Shown here piece by piece: positions 32,680 to 55,628 of a stretch of DNA of 64,000 nucleotides (positions are counted from its first letter, which is position 1; every line of letters begins with the position of its first letter). This DNA is from Anas platyrhynchos (taxonomy: Eukaryota; Chordata; Aves; Anseriformes; Anatidae), in assembly GCF_047663525.1 (NCBI RefSeq), contig NC_092604.1, positions 1-64,000 of the forward strand, written 5' to 3'. The translations under genes were made by a program, and so were the position numbers. The notes below the pieces were generated by a model that saw only the letters and a program-made list of their open reading frames with translations, did not search any database and was not told the DNA's origin.

Positions 32680-33142
32680 CTGTTAGGAAAGTTCAGCACA
32701 ATCAGTGCAGGCTTTCAACTGGGTGCAGCACCACAGAGGACATTTCAGAGTGCTAGAAAACAGATAGGGCTGCTGAAGCCTCCATGAACTGTCCTACAGA
32801 TAAAAGGCACAGAGCAAGACTTTGGTTCCATGCTGTTGGTCTAATTCTAATCTCTGCATTGCACAAATGAACAAAATTCATTTATTCCTTGTGGAGCTGA
32901 CTTACTCTTTTCATTCTTCAAGCAGCATTCACAAACCATTTACTGCATGCTATACAACATGATCACCTGTTTACATACAGACCTAAATAAACACTGATTT
33001 TAATAATCTTCATGTTTGCATAAACAGTTAAAATGATGCTCAAAATGCGCTAATACTCTAGAAATATTTTCCCAGCCTACGATGCCATCACTTATCTTGC
33101 TATTTAATTTAGAACAATGCAGCAAATCTGCAGTATACTCAC

Positions 33143-33180
33143 CAATAGGCGAAAACTTTCTTCTATACGTAAACCACACG
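33143..33180 (-). other. ATG4A: ATG4A-like exon, partial: VWFTYRRKFSPIG
   Basis: Ends at a GTGAGT donor in the correct phase. Beyond WFT (toward the exon start) an 11-base GTGTGGTTTAC duplication occurs and the expected sequence is not recognisable, so the exon is broken or diverged there. Confidence 0.8.
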
Positions 33181-33289
33181 TAAACCACACGTGAACACAC
33201 CTTGGCTTATTGTCTGACTTTGGCTTATGGTGCATCTGTTGCTGTGTCCAGCACAGTGCAGCCCCTAAATTGCTACCAAAACCTTGCCA

Positions 33290-33390
33290 CAAACCTCAAT
33301 CCCCCTCTTAAAAGAGACCCTCTTGTTTGTTGCCCTTCTTTCGACACTCTCTAACAGTTTTATGTCTTCATACATATATATACAACAAAA
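33290..33390 (-). mobile_element. CR1 LINE fragment (ORF2 C-terminal part)
   Basis: Minus-strand translation includes IKLLESVERRAT, matching the CR1 reverse-transcriptase tail also seen at 57.2 kb ([13 protein letters not shown]). It lies beyond the damaged ATG4A exon. Confidence 0.7.
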
Positions 33391-34634
33391 CATCAAAGAG
33401 CTCAGCAAGGTCCACCAAGGAAAGGAAGCAATGCAGGAGAAAGAAGACAGGACAACAGGGAGAATGGGCAGCATAAGGGAGGAGGCAGCCCGTGGCCTTA
33501 AAAACAAAGCCTAAAAAATAACTTCCACTAGTGGGACATAGTGAATTGGAGCTCTGGGGTCTGCATCTAGAGATGTCTTTTCTATTTATCGTCTTGTTGC
33601 GGAGATGGGTCCTCTGGCTTTGGTTGTGTTTTTTCATGTTGGGCAATTATCTCCCAAGAAGAACCCCCTGTTGGACAGAAAGGTAGAGGTGTGCTCCAGA
33701 AACACAGTGATGGCAAGGAGTCCTCCACTTCATTCTGGCATTTTTTTCCAGCTGGAAGCATTCCCAGTTGTCAACGGAACTGGTTTTGAGGAGTAGGAAA
33801 GACAGCATTGCTGGATTTCTGCTTTCTCCTCCATCCTATCAGACCACATCATGAGAGTTGTCTTTGTTTGATGTTCTTATGTCGCGTTCTGTTATTCTAT
33901 ATTTTTTTCTCTCTTATGTGATTTTATGTTCTTCTGTTACGTTATGTTCTTATGTTCACAACAGGACTCCTTGCCAACACCGCCTCACAGACACCTGGGC
34001 CAAAGAGCAGGGCCTTGAGCGGCTAGCTCACCATGACAGAGCTCATTTCCTTCCCAGTAGCTGCCAGGTGCCCTCTGGGGGCATTTCGGGGCTACAGCAT
34101 GGGAAGACTTCTTTGGGGTGGGAAGCCATTGGGCTAGGAAATGGGCAATGTTCCCTAGGAAGGAAATCCCTGGGAAGCAAAAGCCTTGGGATGGGAAGTC
34201 TTGAATGGGGTGGGTACCATTCCCTGGGGAAGGAAGTGCTTGGAGAAGTCCTCCAAGAGAGGGGAATTCTTTGGGACGAGGTCTCTTTGGCTGAAGAAAC
34301 GCTTCGTGTTGATGGGGCAGATTTCGTCTGGGTTGCTGGGAATGTGCCATGCGGTGAAATGGCAAGGATGGGCACTGCTGCTGAGGCCGAGAAGCTGGTC
34401 CTGGGCTGGGCAAGCCTTGGGCCGGGCAAGTGGTGGTGTGGAAGCCTCCTGGGCATGGCAAGTGCTGCGTGGGAGGGAAAGCCTGCTGAGGATGGCCAAG
34501 TCTTGCGCTGGGCAGCCTGCTTGGCTCCAAAGCCTGCAGTCCTCCCCAAGATGTCGGCGAGGGGCTGGTCAGCCGTTGGGACGGAACCCCCGTTGCCCGC
34601 GTTCCCCAAGCAACCGCCCCACTCTCCAGCCACC
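33391..34634. other. Unassigned region upstream of proline-rich gene
   Basis: From about 34075 to 34540 the DNA is a loose purine-rich repeat (TGGGAAG, GGGATGGGAAG words), open in several frames by composition. The last 90 bases before the ATG at 34635 are GC-rich with CpGs and could be promoter or 5' UTR. Confidence 0.5.
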
Positions 34635-36742
34635 ATGGCAGGTCCAGCAGCCGGCTCCCGCTCCTCCCGGGGCTGCGGCCCTGCTGGTGAGCCCAGCGCC
34701 CCAGAGCTCAGCCCAGCGCCCTTTTTCCCACAGAGGGTTTCCCCAGACGGCTTCCGTGGCTTCCGCAGACGCAAAACTCCCCCTTCGTCGTTCCAGCCGT
34801 GCCGACAACGGTGGCTGCCTGGCTGCTTCCCTCCCTCCCCGGAGCGATGGCGCTGCCCTTGCAGCCCCCCCAGGTACCCACCCTCCCCTCCGCACTGCCC
34901 CAGGCCACCATCTGGCACATGGTGCCGGGGGTCCAGGGGCAGGTGCTGCAGCTCCCCGCCAGGGTGCAGCTGCCACCTGGGGGGCACCTCCCAGCCCAGG
35001 GGCACCACCTGCAGCTTGGGCAGCTCCCCGCCGCCGCCGTGGGGCAGCTCCCTGCTGTGGGGCAGCTCCCCCACAGCGCTCCTGTGGGTGCCCCCAGTGT
35101 CTCCCAGCCCCTGCTGATGTGGACGGGGACGCTGGTGCCCCAGGATGGTGCTCCCCTCTGCTTGAGGCCCATGGCCGTGCTCCATGGGGAGCTCCTGCAC
35201 CCCGCAGGCACCTGCCTGCTGCAGGCCCCTGCCTACCCCGGCCCCCCACCACTCCTCGTGCCGGGGCCTCCGCTGCGGGGGCAGGCGCTCCCCGCGCCCC
35301 GCACCCTCAGCAGCAGCCGGGGGCAGCTGCCGGAGCCCTGCTTGCATGCCGTGGGGCTCAGCGAGGACCAGGGGTCCCCGCTGCCCGGCCCCACTCCCCC
35401 CGAGCCTGCCCAGGCTCCAGTGACCGCCAGCACCCAGACGGCGACGCCCGACGGTGAGTTTGGGGCTGGCACAGCCGGCCGCTGGGCGCCCCACACCCAG
35501 GAGCCATGGCAAAGCTGGCAGCGGGGGATGCTTGGGGGATTGCATTGGCTTGCTTTTTCCTCAGCGGCGACACTTGCAGAGGTGCCTGAGGAGCCCCTGG
35601 AGCTGCTGGAGCTGGGCCCCGATGCCTTCGCCGAGGCCTTTCCCCAGCTGGCAGGGGACAGCCAGCAGCTGCAGCACCTGCAGGACCAGCTCCCGGCCGA
35701 CCTGGACAGCTCCGGCTTGGAGGAGCTGCTCAGCTGCCTGGATGCCGTGGAGCCCCAGGACGCCTTCGCCGCTGTCCCCAGCAGTCCTGTCCTCAAGCGC
35801 TTCCTCTCGCAGCTGCCCGACCTCTGCGAGGACATCGAGGAGCCCAGCACACAGGGACTGGCAGCCACCAGAGCGCTGGGTGAGGTCCCCTCAAGCCCTG
35901 GGCTGCACCCCGACAAGGTGCAGGCTGGGCGGGCGCTGCAGCCCCCTGCAGCTGCTGCGCCGCCACTCAGCTCCCCCCTCAAGCCTGCAGCCCGGCCCCA
36001 GCTCAGGAGAGCCCTGCCCAAAAGGCCCCCCCTGCAGGAATTCATCCCTGCCCGCAGGAGAACCCTGCCCCAGCCTCCCTTGGCTCCCCTCAAGAGGCGC
36101 CCCGACCCTGACTGCCTCCCTGCCCGCAAGAGACCCCTGCCCCAGCCTCCCCAGGCTCCCGTCCAGAGCCCCCCCGACCCTGATTTCCTCACTGCCCTCA
36201 GGAGAGCCCTGCCCAAGCCTCGCCTGAGTCCCCTCCAGAGCCCCCCCGACCTTGCCCGCAGGAGACCCATGCCCAAGCCTCTCCCCAAAAGGCCCCCCCA
36301 GCAGGAATTCATCCCTGCCCGCAAGAGAACCCTGCCCCAGCCTCCCTTGGCTCCCCTCAAGAGGCCTCAACTTCTCCCAGCCCTCAGGAGAGCCCTGCCC
36401 AGTCCCCCTCGCAGTCCCCTCCAGAGCCCCCCGCTCTGGAGGGGACTGCCCACGGCTCTGCCCACGCAGCCGCGCACGCTGCAGCGTCCGGCGCAGCCCC
36501 GCGGGGACTACGTGCCCTGCGTGGGGCCCTGGGCGGGCGGCGACGCAGCGCCCACACCGCTGGAGGAGCAGGAGTCGTCGGTGCCCATCACGCCGCAGCA
36601 GCGTCCCGAGCGGGAGCGCCTCAAGAAGCTGGCCCAGGAGGAGCGGCAGCGGGCGGCCCACCACATGAGGATCGCCCCCGGGCAATTCTTCGAGCAGCGG
36701 CAGAAGGACCACGCCAGAGCCTACTCTTACGGCTACCCGTGA
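34635..36742 (+). CDS. Unidentified proline-rich protein, probable 2-3 exon gene
   Basis: I do not recognise the family. ATG at 34635 has a strong Kozak context (GCCACCATGG). A GTGAG/CCCACAG pair at 34687-34733 would join exon 1 to the long frame, but 47 bases is very short for a vertebrate intron; an alternative start is ATG 34847 (MALPLQPP). A GTGAG/TCCTCAG pair at about 35453-35564 is a phase-compatible second intron. The protein has a Gln/Leu/Pro-rich N-half, an acidic Leu-rich segment (LELLELGPDAF), repeated basic-proline motifs such as RRALPK and RTLPQPPLAPLK, and a charged C-terminal helix (RLKKLAQEERQRAAHHM) ending SYGYP. The layout suggests a nuclear regulator, but this is inference. 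Confidence 0.6.
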
Positions 36743-37193
36743 CCGACCTCGGGCTTCTCCTCGACGGCCCCCGCAGCACCCAGGCCCGCTCAGCACGCAG
36801 GCAGGCACAGAGACCTCTGCAGGCACCTGCTCCAGCTTCAGCCACGCTCCTCAGCCCTTGCCCCTCTCGCTTGCCCTCTCCCCTCTCTCGTGCTGGACCT
36901 ACGCACTGCTTGCCACTCTCAGGGATGGGCAACGGCAAATGCCAACGGCAAATGCGCGCGCGCCTCACCCAGGAAGGTGGCAATGGCAAGCTGGGGGGAT
37001 GCTGGCAGCAGCTGGGCTGGAAAAGCTTGCCCATGGCAACTGCTGCTTGGGACACCAAAGGGCTGAGAGACAAGACTTAGCTCTTCTTTCGGGGCATTGC
37101 TCTTCTTTGCTGCCTTCTGGATTACATTCCTCTCCTTAGGTGCTCACTCAGCAAGGCCTCTGCCTGCAGCTCTTCTTGCACTGGGACACCGAG
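36743..37193. other. Downstream flank of proline-rich gene
   Basis: GC-rich at first, then mixed. No canonical AATAAA close to the stop, and no further gene. Confidence 0.5.
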
Positions 37194-37800
37194 GGGATCA
37201 GAACTGGGACGTTGTTGGGATAGGAAATGATCAGTGGGATGGGAAGTGATGATGGGGATAGGAACTCATTGGCACGGGAAAAATGGGTTTTATTTGTATT
37301 AAATTTAAATTTTTAAATTTTATTTAAATTTCTGAGTTTTATTTTTATTAAATTTAAATTTTCAAATTTTATTTAATTTACTGAGTTTTATTTTTATTAA
37401 ATTTAAATTTTTAAATTTTATTTAATGTACTGGTTGTATTATTTATTTCATGAAATCCACTTTATTGACTGTGTTGTACAGTATGGCATTGTTTCATTAT
37501 TAGAAAATGATAAGTATTTACTATTATTAATTAAACAATATTTACATATTTTATACATTATAAATTATCAATATTCTCATTTCTAATTTTGTTTGGTTTT
37601 ATTCCTTTTCTACCCTATTAAACTCTCTTTATCCCAGTGCACTGGTTTGGACTTAAGTTTTCCTTCCGAGTCGTTGTGGATTCACTCCGGATGGGGGGAC
37701 ATTAGCGAACGCCTGTGTGCTTCAGATCCAAGGTCACCTTTGCCCTCAACTCAAGATCCATGTTTGCATCTGTTGTCATGAAGCAATGTTAACAACAGCA
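37194..37800 (+). repeat. AT-rich repeated module, copy 1
   Basis: Starts at GGGGATCAGAACTGGGACG, runs through three ~64-bp AAATTTAAATTT repeats (about 37290-37440), then TTATACATTATAAATTATC, a pyrimidine-rich part to 37660, and GCATCTGTTGTCATGAAGCA at about 37760. Copies at 37981 and 40640 share its parts. Confidence 0.8.
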
Positions 37801-37980
37801 ACAATTAAGTTACCTCATTTATTATTTCATGTTATTTCATGATTTCATGTTCAGTTATTTCATGCAGCCCGCTCCCGCTGCCCATGCTCAGGCCGGGCAT
37901 GGATGTGGACATGGCCAGCACGGACGGCAGAAAATGGGTGCATGGCTGGATGGCTGGCTGGGTGGGAGTTGGGAATTCAG

Positions 37981-38251
37981 CCTTGGGATCAGAACTGGGA
38001 GGTTATTGGGATAGGAAATGATCAGTGGGATGGGAAGTGATGATGGGGATAGGAACTCATTGGGATGGGAAAAATGGGTTTTATTTGTATTAAATTTACA
38101 TTTTAAAATTTTATTTAATTTCCTGGGTTTTATTATTTATTTAATTAAATCCACTTTCTTGACTGTGTTGTACAGTATGGCATTGTTTCATTATTATAAA
38201 ATGATAAGTATTTAATATTATTAATTAAACAATATTTATATATTTTATACT
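37981..38251 (+). repeat. AT-rich repeated module, copy 2, left part
   Basis: Matches copy 1 closely until TATTTTATAC, where a CR1 interrupts it; the module resumes at 38581 with ATTATAAATTATC. Confidence 0.85.
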
Positions 38252-38580
38252 CGTAAGGGGGTGTCGAGAGGCAGGAGACCTTTTCTCCATTAACACCAGC
38301 GACAGGACCCACGGGAACGGGGTTAAGCTGAGGCAGGGGAAATTTAGGCTTGACATAAGGAGGGGGTTCTTCACAGAGAGGGTGGTTGCACACTGGAACG
38401 GGCTCCCCAGGGAAGTGGTCACTGCACCGAGCCTGTCTGAATTTAAGAAGAGATTGGACCGTGCACTTAGTCACATGGTCTGAACTTTTGGGTAGACCTG
38501 TGCGGTGTCAAGAGTTGGACTTGATGATCCTTAAGGGTCCCTTCCAACTCAGAATATTCTATGATTCTATGATTCTATGA
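38252..38580 (+). mobile_element. CR1 LINE 3' end, CR1-Y-like
   Basis: Contains the CR1 3' region (GTTCTTCACAGAGAGGGTGG, then GGTCCCTTCCAACTC) and ends in three ATTCTATG units, the CR1 tail. It is 5'-truncated and splits the surrounding AT-rich module at TATAC, so it inserted after the module was copied. Confidence 0.92.
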
Positions 38581-38740
38581 TACATTATAAATTATCAATA
38601 TTCTCATTTCTTATTTTGTTTGTTTTTATTCCTTTTGTACCCTATTAAACTCTCTTTATCACAGTGCACTGGTTTGTTCTTATACTTTTTCTTATACTGT
38701 GGAGCCCAAAACTGCACTCAGTACTCAGTACATGGAATAC
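38581..38740 (+). repeat. AT-rich repeated module, copy 2, right part
   Basis: Continues copy 1 from ATTATAAATTATC to CAGTGCACTGGTTTG. It then runs into a short minus-sense CR1-like piece (ACTGTGGAGCCCAAAACTGC). Confidence 0.75.
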
Positions 38741-38903
38741 CAAGAGAGACTGCCTGTCATTTTCTCTTCTCTGCAGAAGCTCTGTTGCTAACACTGTCCA
38801 GAAATCACCACTGTCACAGACAGTAGTAGCATTCCCTCCTCCCACAGTTGGTTCTTCCCCCCCAAGACTTAGACACCATCCAGAAAAATAAGAAGAATAA
38901 TAC

Positions 38904-39040
38904 TAATAAAGTAAATAAAATAAAATAAAATAAAATAAAATAAAATAAAATAAAATAAAATAAAATAAAATAAAATAAAATAAAATAAAATAAAATAAAT
39001 AAAATAATAAAATAAAATAATAAAATAAATTAAAATAGTC
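38904..39040. repeat. (AAAAT)n microsatellite
   Basis: More than twenty tandem AAAAT units with a few losses near the right end. Confidence 0.97.
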
Positions 39041-40020
39041 AAAAGCCGTCAGGAAGGCAGTGGTGCAGACTGTGGAGAGCCTGGGTTCAAATCCTTCTTC
39101 TGTGAGGCTCTGAACCTATATCCCACCACAATCTCTCTGCTAATGTATGGCAGGGAAAGGAGGAAGAAAGAACGTATCTCCTGCACTTTCCATTTATTGT
39201 TGACTGACAATTCTGTAGAGTTATAAAGCCTCAATCAGTGAGATACAGGGTTCTTCTCACATTGTCTCACTGTGCCCTAAGCGGAACAGCTCTCATTTAA
39301 TAGATGCTTCACCACAAAATCATGAGTCATCTGCAGTTTTGAACTTTTCTGGGATCAAGTCCCTTCAGATGGTTGAGGAATCTGCTCCAGCACCTATGTA
39401 AACTGGTGCTCTACTAAGCTAGTGAATGAACAAGAGAGAAATCCTCTGCTAGATGACTTGACAAATTGGGTCTGAAAATAGTGTTGAGGCAGAATAGTCC
39501 ACGATTTTTGCCTTGGGTGCACAGAGGGATTGGGTGTTGTAGACTTCTTTTATTCTTCATTAAGATAAACATTTTCAAAAATGTGCTTGTTCAACCTTGC
39601 TCCCACTGTGTGCATGGGAGGGAGATAACTGAAAGTGGGGAGCGTTGCTTGGATCCTGCAAGTGGCTGAGGTCCAGTGGGGTTGGAGGCTTTCTTCCTCC
39701 TTTTGGAAATGCAAAGCAACCCTGCACCTCCCCTGCACTTGCAGGAGGATCGTGACAGCCCAAAGCACAGCGGCTTTGTAATTGCTGCATACACTTCGAT
39801 CGGATTTACGTGGCAAGGGTTTGGTATCAGGGGCCTGCAGGGATGGCGTCTGTGAGAACAGTCCAGACAACAGCCAGCTCCAGATAGCTCCAAAAGGGCC
39901 CCGGCGCTTGCCAGAGCTGAGCCAATAAGCGATGTTGTTTGCACCTCTGGGAGAGCAGATGTAAGAAGGGGGAAATACTGCTGCACAACAGAAGCTGGAA
40001 GAGCAAGGAGTGAGAAGCAG
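39041..40020. other. Intergenic DNA, nothing identified
   Basis: Mixed composition. Open frames on the minus strand near 39550-40300 have no recognisable motif and overlap a GC-rich repeat. Confidence 0.5.
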
Positions 40021-40275
40021 CCCTGCAGCCCCCAAGGTGAGTGCAGCAGGAGGCAGGAGGTGCTCCAGGCTCACAGCAGCAGTTCCCCTGCGGGCTGTGC
40101 AGGGAGAGGCCCCTGGTGGAGCAGGCTGTCCCCCTGCACCCATGGGTCCCACATAGAGCAGATCTCCACGCTGCTGCCCCCCTGTGGGTGGAGGAGCCCC
40201 CGGTGGAGCAGGTGGCTGTGGCCTGGAGGAGGCTGCGGCCTGTGGAGAGCCCCCGCAGGAGCAGGCCCCGGGCCG
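40021..40275 (+). repeat. GC-rich dispersed repeat, inverted arm 1
   Basis: About 255 bases of GGAGCAGG-type words (CCCCTGGTGGAGCAGGCTGT and others). It matches the reverse complement of 41959-42212 over nearly its whole length. Confidence 0.85.
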
Positions 40276-40559
40276 CAGCTGTAGCCATGGAGAGGAGCCC
40301 ACGGGGAGCAGGGACAGAGAGGGACCTTGGAGGAGGGAACTGTATCCTCTTTTTTCATCGGTGCTGAGATTGAGGATCAGGATTTCGTGGTAGGAATTTG
40401 TTTAGATGAACCAATTTACCTCCATATGGGTTTTGTATGTTTGTTTCACCTTGTCTTGCAGGACCATCTTGGCTGGGTCTGCAGTGTTGTGCAAAAGTGA
40501 AGTTTTTCACAATAAAGAGCAGCTTTATTTTCGGGGAAAAGGCTGAGGTGGCCTTCATC

Positions 40560-40890
40560 AGAGTCTTGTGACCTGAAAATGCAGAAAATGGGTGCATGGC
40601 TGGCTGGATGGGTGGGTGGGAGTTGGGAATTCAGCCTTGGGATCAGAACTGGGACGTTGTTGGGATAGGAAATGATCAGTGGGATGGGAAGTGATGATGG
40701 GGATAGGAACTCATTGGGATGGGAAAAATGGGTTTTATTTTTATTGCATTCAATCCACTTTATTGACTGTGTTGTACAGTATGGCGTTGTTTTATTACTA
40801 TAAAATTATAATGATTATTATTTAATCTTATCATGTTTGCATCTGTTGTTGTGAAGCAATGTTAAGAACAGCAACAAAATAGTTACCTAC
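40560..40890 (+). repeat. AT-rich repeated module, copy 3
   Basis: Shares GCAGAAAATGGGTGCATGGC, GGGATCAGAACTGGGACGTT and TTTGCATCTGTTGTTGTGAA with copies 1 and 2, but lacks most of the AAATTTAAATTT part. Confidence 0.8.
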
Positions 40891-41958
40891 TTGCTAGCAG
40901 CATCCCTACGTTTGCTGGGGTCTGCTCTGTGCATTTTGAAGACCGTTCCATGCTATTCAGCCCCTTCAGGAGGAAATGGATGGTTCTAGGAAAATGCGTC
41001 TTGACCTGATGCAAAGCTGTGACTCAGCACCCTGCAGCCCCCGCAACCCCTGGCATTTTACCTGCAGCCCCTCCAACAACTCTGATGTTCCCTGCATCGA
41101 CTTCAACCACTGCGCTGGGACCTGAGGCCCCTCAAAGCCTTGTCACTCGCCCTGCAGTCCCTCGAGCCCCTGGCATGTTCCCTGCAGCCCCTCCAAGCCT
41201 GGCACAGGCCCTAAGAGCTGGCTCCGGGGACTACCCCGGTGCTGTCTCAGGCGCCAATACACACAAGGGGAAGGAATGCATGCAGAAGTCATCTCGTTTT
41301 GGAAGGGCAGAAAGTCCTCCCAAGAAGGGGAAGGAGCAAGAGGAAGGCAAGGCAGCCTACCCCAAGGTAGGGCCATCCCAGGGAACAGGAGGCTGTTGGA
41401 AAGGAGAGCAGAGAGAAAAGCAGCAGCAAGCAGGTGATCCCCATCCCTGGGCGAGCTGCGAGCCATGGGACAAGATTGCAGCTGTCCTCCAGGCGAGCAC
41501 ATTGTCAGCTGGCTGCTGCGCTGCTGGGATAGCAGCTGCGGGAGCCTGGCAGCAGAGGGCAGGGAAGCCAAGCAGCTGGGATCCTTCTCTGGGGAAGGGG
41601 GCACTGAGAAAGCGCTTGCAAACGGGGCACAAGCCCTCAGCCTCTGGAGGCGGCGCCTGGCAGGCGTGAAGGAAAGGGATCCCTTCAAGGAAGATGCTGT
41701 GGGCTTGCTGAGGCTCAAAGAACAGACGCTGCTGGCTGCTACCAGTGTGCTGCAGCAGCAGCAAGAGAGAGCAAACCGTGGTGGTTTTCCTCAGCTGGGC
41801 AGCTGAGCTCCAGCACAAGCGCTCTCTCCCTGCCCCTCCTCCAACGCCAAGGGGAGAAAAGAGGCTGGAAAGGGCTCAAGGGCTGCCAGAAGGACAGGGA
41901 GATCACTCCACAAGGAGCGTCACGGGCAAAGCAGGCTCAGCACAGCCTGTTCCAGTCC
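40891..41958. other. Unassigned GC-rich region between inverted arms
   Basis: Long frames exist on both strands (for example 41019-41669 plus and 41143-41718 minus), with low-complexity Pro/Ala, Gln and Lys content. I see no domain, splice pattern or start context that favours any of them. Confidence 0.45.
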
Positions 41959-42212
41959 AGCCCGGGGCCTGCTCCTGCGGGGGCTCTCCACAGGCCGCGG
42001 TCTCCTCCAGGCCACAGCCACCTGCTCCACCGGGGGCTCCTCCAGCCACAGGGGAGCTGCAGCGTGGAGATCTGCTCCACGGGGGACCCATGGGCTGCAG
42101 GGGGACAGCCTGCTCCACCAGGGGCCTCTCCCTGCACAGGCCGCAAGGGAACTGCTGCTGTGAGCCTGGAGCACCTCCTGCCTCCTGCTGCACGGCCCTT
42201 GGGGGCTGCACA
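41959..42212 (-). repeat. GC-rich dispersed repeat, inverted arm 2
   Basis: Reverse-complement partner of 40021-40275, with moderate divergence (small substitutions and gaps). Its plus strand also shares words with the ERV at 16112-16205. Confidence 0.85.
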
Positions 42213-42690
42213 GAGCTTTCCCACTCCTCCCTGAGCCAGAGGCTGCTGGGCAGCAACTTTTGTTCCCTTTCTTAGATGCAAGATCCCTTCTTAAATTCAG
42301 TCCAGCCAAGTAGGAAAAGTAAATGTGGACAGCTGTACCTTGGCAAAGAAGATAGTAGGGGACAAGGAGGTTTAGCAGTCAAGATGGAAGGTGATGCCAT
42401 GAGGCTTACAGGCTAGTAATGTTCTAGTGAAACCCAGCCTTCCTAAAGAAACCTGCCTGACTACTTCACGTGAATAACAGACTCTGTTCAGCTATTTCCT
42501 AACATAGAAAGGGTGCTGACTGCTTCTTCAGAGTAACATGGTAGTGATACTGCTGAAATAGTTGTGGTTCAGACGTAGATCTGATTTCTCCTAAGCACGC
42601 TGAATTCACAGCTGTTGATCCTCCAGAGGAGGCTTTGCAATTGAACACCTGGAGAATAGGTAAATTTCCCGCTGTTGTTCTCCTCTCCTC

Positions 42691-42693
42691 TTG

Positions 42694-42724
<31 letters not shown>

Positions 42725-42727
42725 TTT
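42691..42727. repeat. (GTTTT)n microsatellite
   Basis: About six GTTTT units ending in a T run. Confidence 0.95.
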
Positions 42728-42991
42728 CCTAGTAGCATAGGCTTAAGGCTCTGAAGAAACGGGCTGCTTTTTTTCATTTCCAACACTGGCTGTTCCTCCT
42801 GTAGAGATTATATCAAACAGTCTTGAAGTGCTTGATGACTTACCAGTCTGCAGATTTATTATCAAACCAAAAAAAAACCCGACTTGGTAGACTATTTTTT
42901 TCTTACTTTTGAATGACTACTAGGAAGAAGGTTGTTCTGGCATCAAGAAAGTCACGTGGAATGTAATAAAATTTACTGAACCAGTAAATAA

Positions 42992-55628
<12,637 letters not shown>

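Larger units (their letters stand above)
27704..33180 (-). pseudogene. ATG4A: ATG4A-like autophagy cysteine protease, truncated at both ends
   Basis: ATG4 enzymes process ATG8-family proteins (GABARAP/LC3) in the cytosol. Eight minus-strand exons, in order and phase, cover the region from YRRKFSP through the catalytic Cys (GWGCM) to the DPH motif carrying the catalytic Asp and His. Choice of ATG4A over ATG4B rests on motifs such as EENGTV and DPSVAL. Missing are the first exons (a CR1 remnant lies where they should be) and the last two, including the C-terminal FEIL-type LIR. One donor is GG instead of GT, and the first retained exon has an 11-base duplication beside it. Introns are present, so this is a genomic copy rather than a retrocopy. 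Most exons are undamaged, so the loss is recent or another copy exists elsewhere. Confidence 0.88.

Noticed and set aside
34687-34733. Treating the 47-bp interval as certain intron
   Set aside because: It has GT/AG ends and fixes the frame, but is below usual vertebrate intron length, so it is kept only as a possibility.
33858-35545. Alternative long frames overlapping the proline-rich gene on both strands, up to 500 codons
   Set aside because: GC-rich shadow frames; the frame ending at 36742 has the Kozak start, phase-compatible introns and repeated motifs.
39550-40302. 250-codon minus-strand frame
   Set aside because: Covers the GC-rich dispersed repeat and has no recognisable motif.
41019-41718. 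Overlapping open frames on both strands between the inverted repeats
   Set aside because: Low-complexity content and no domain or splice evidence to choose one.
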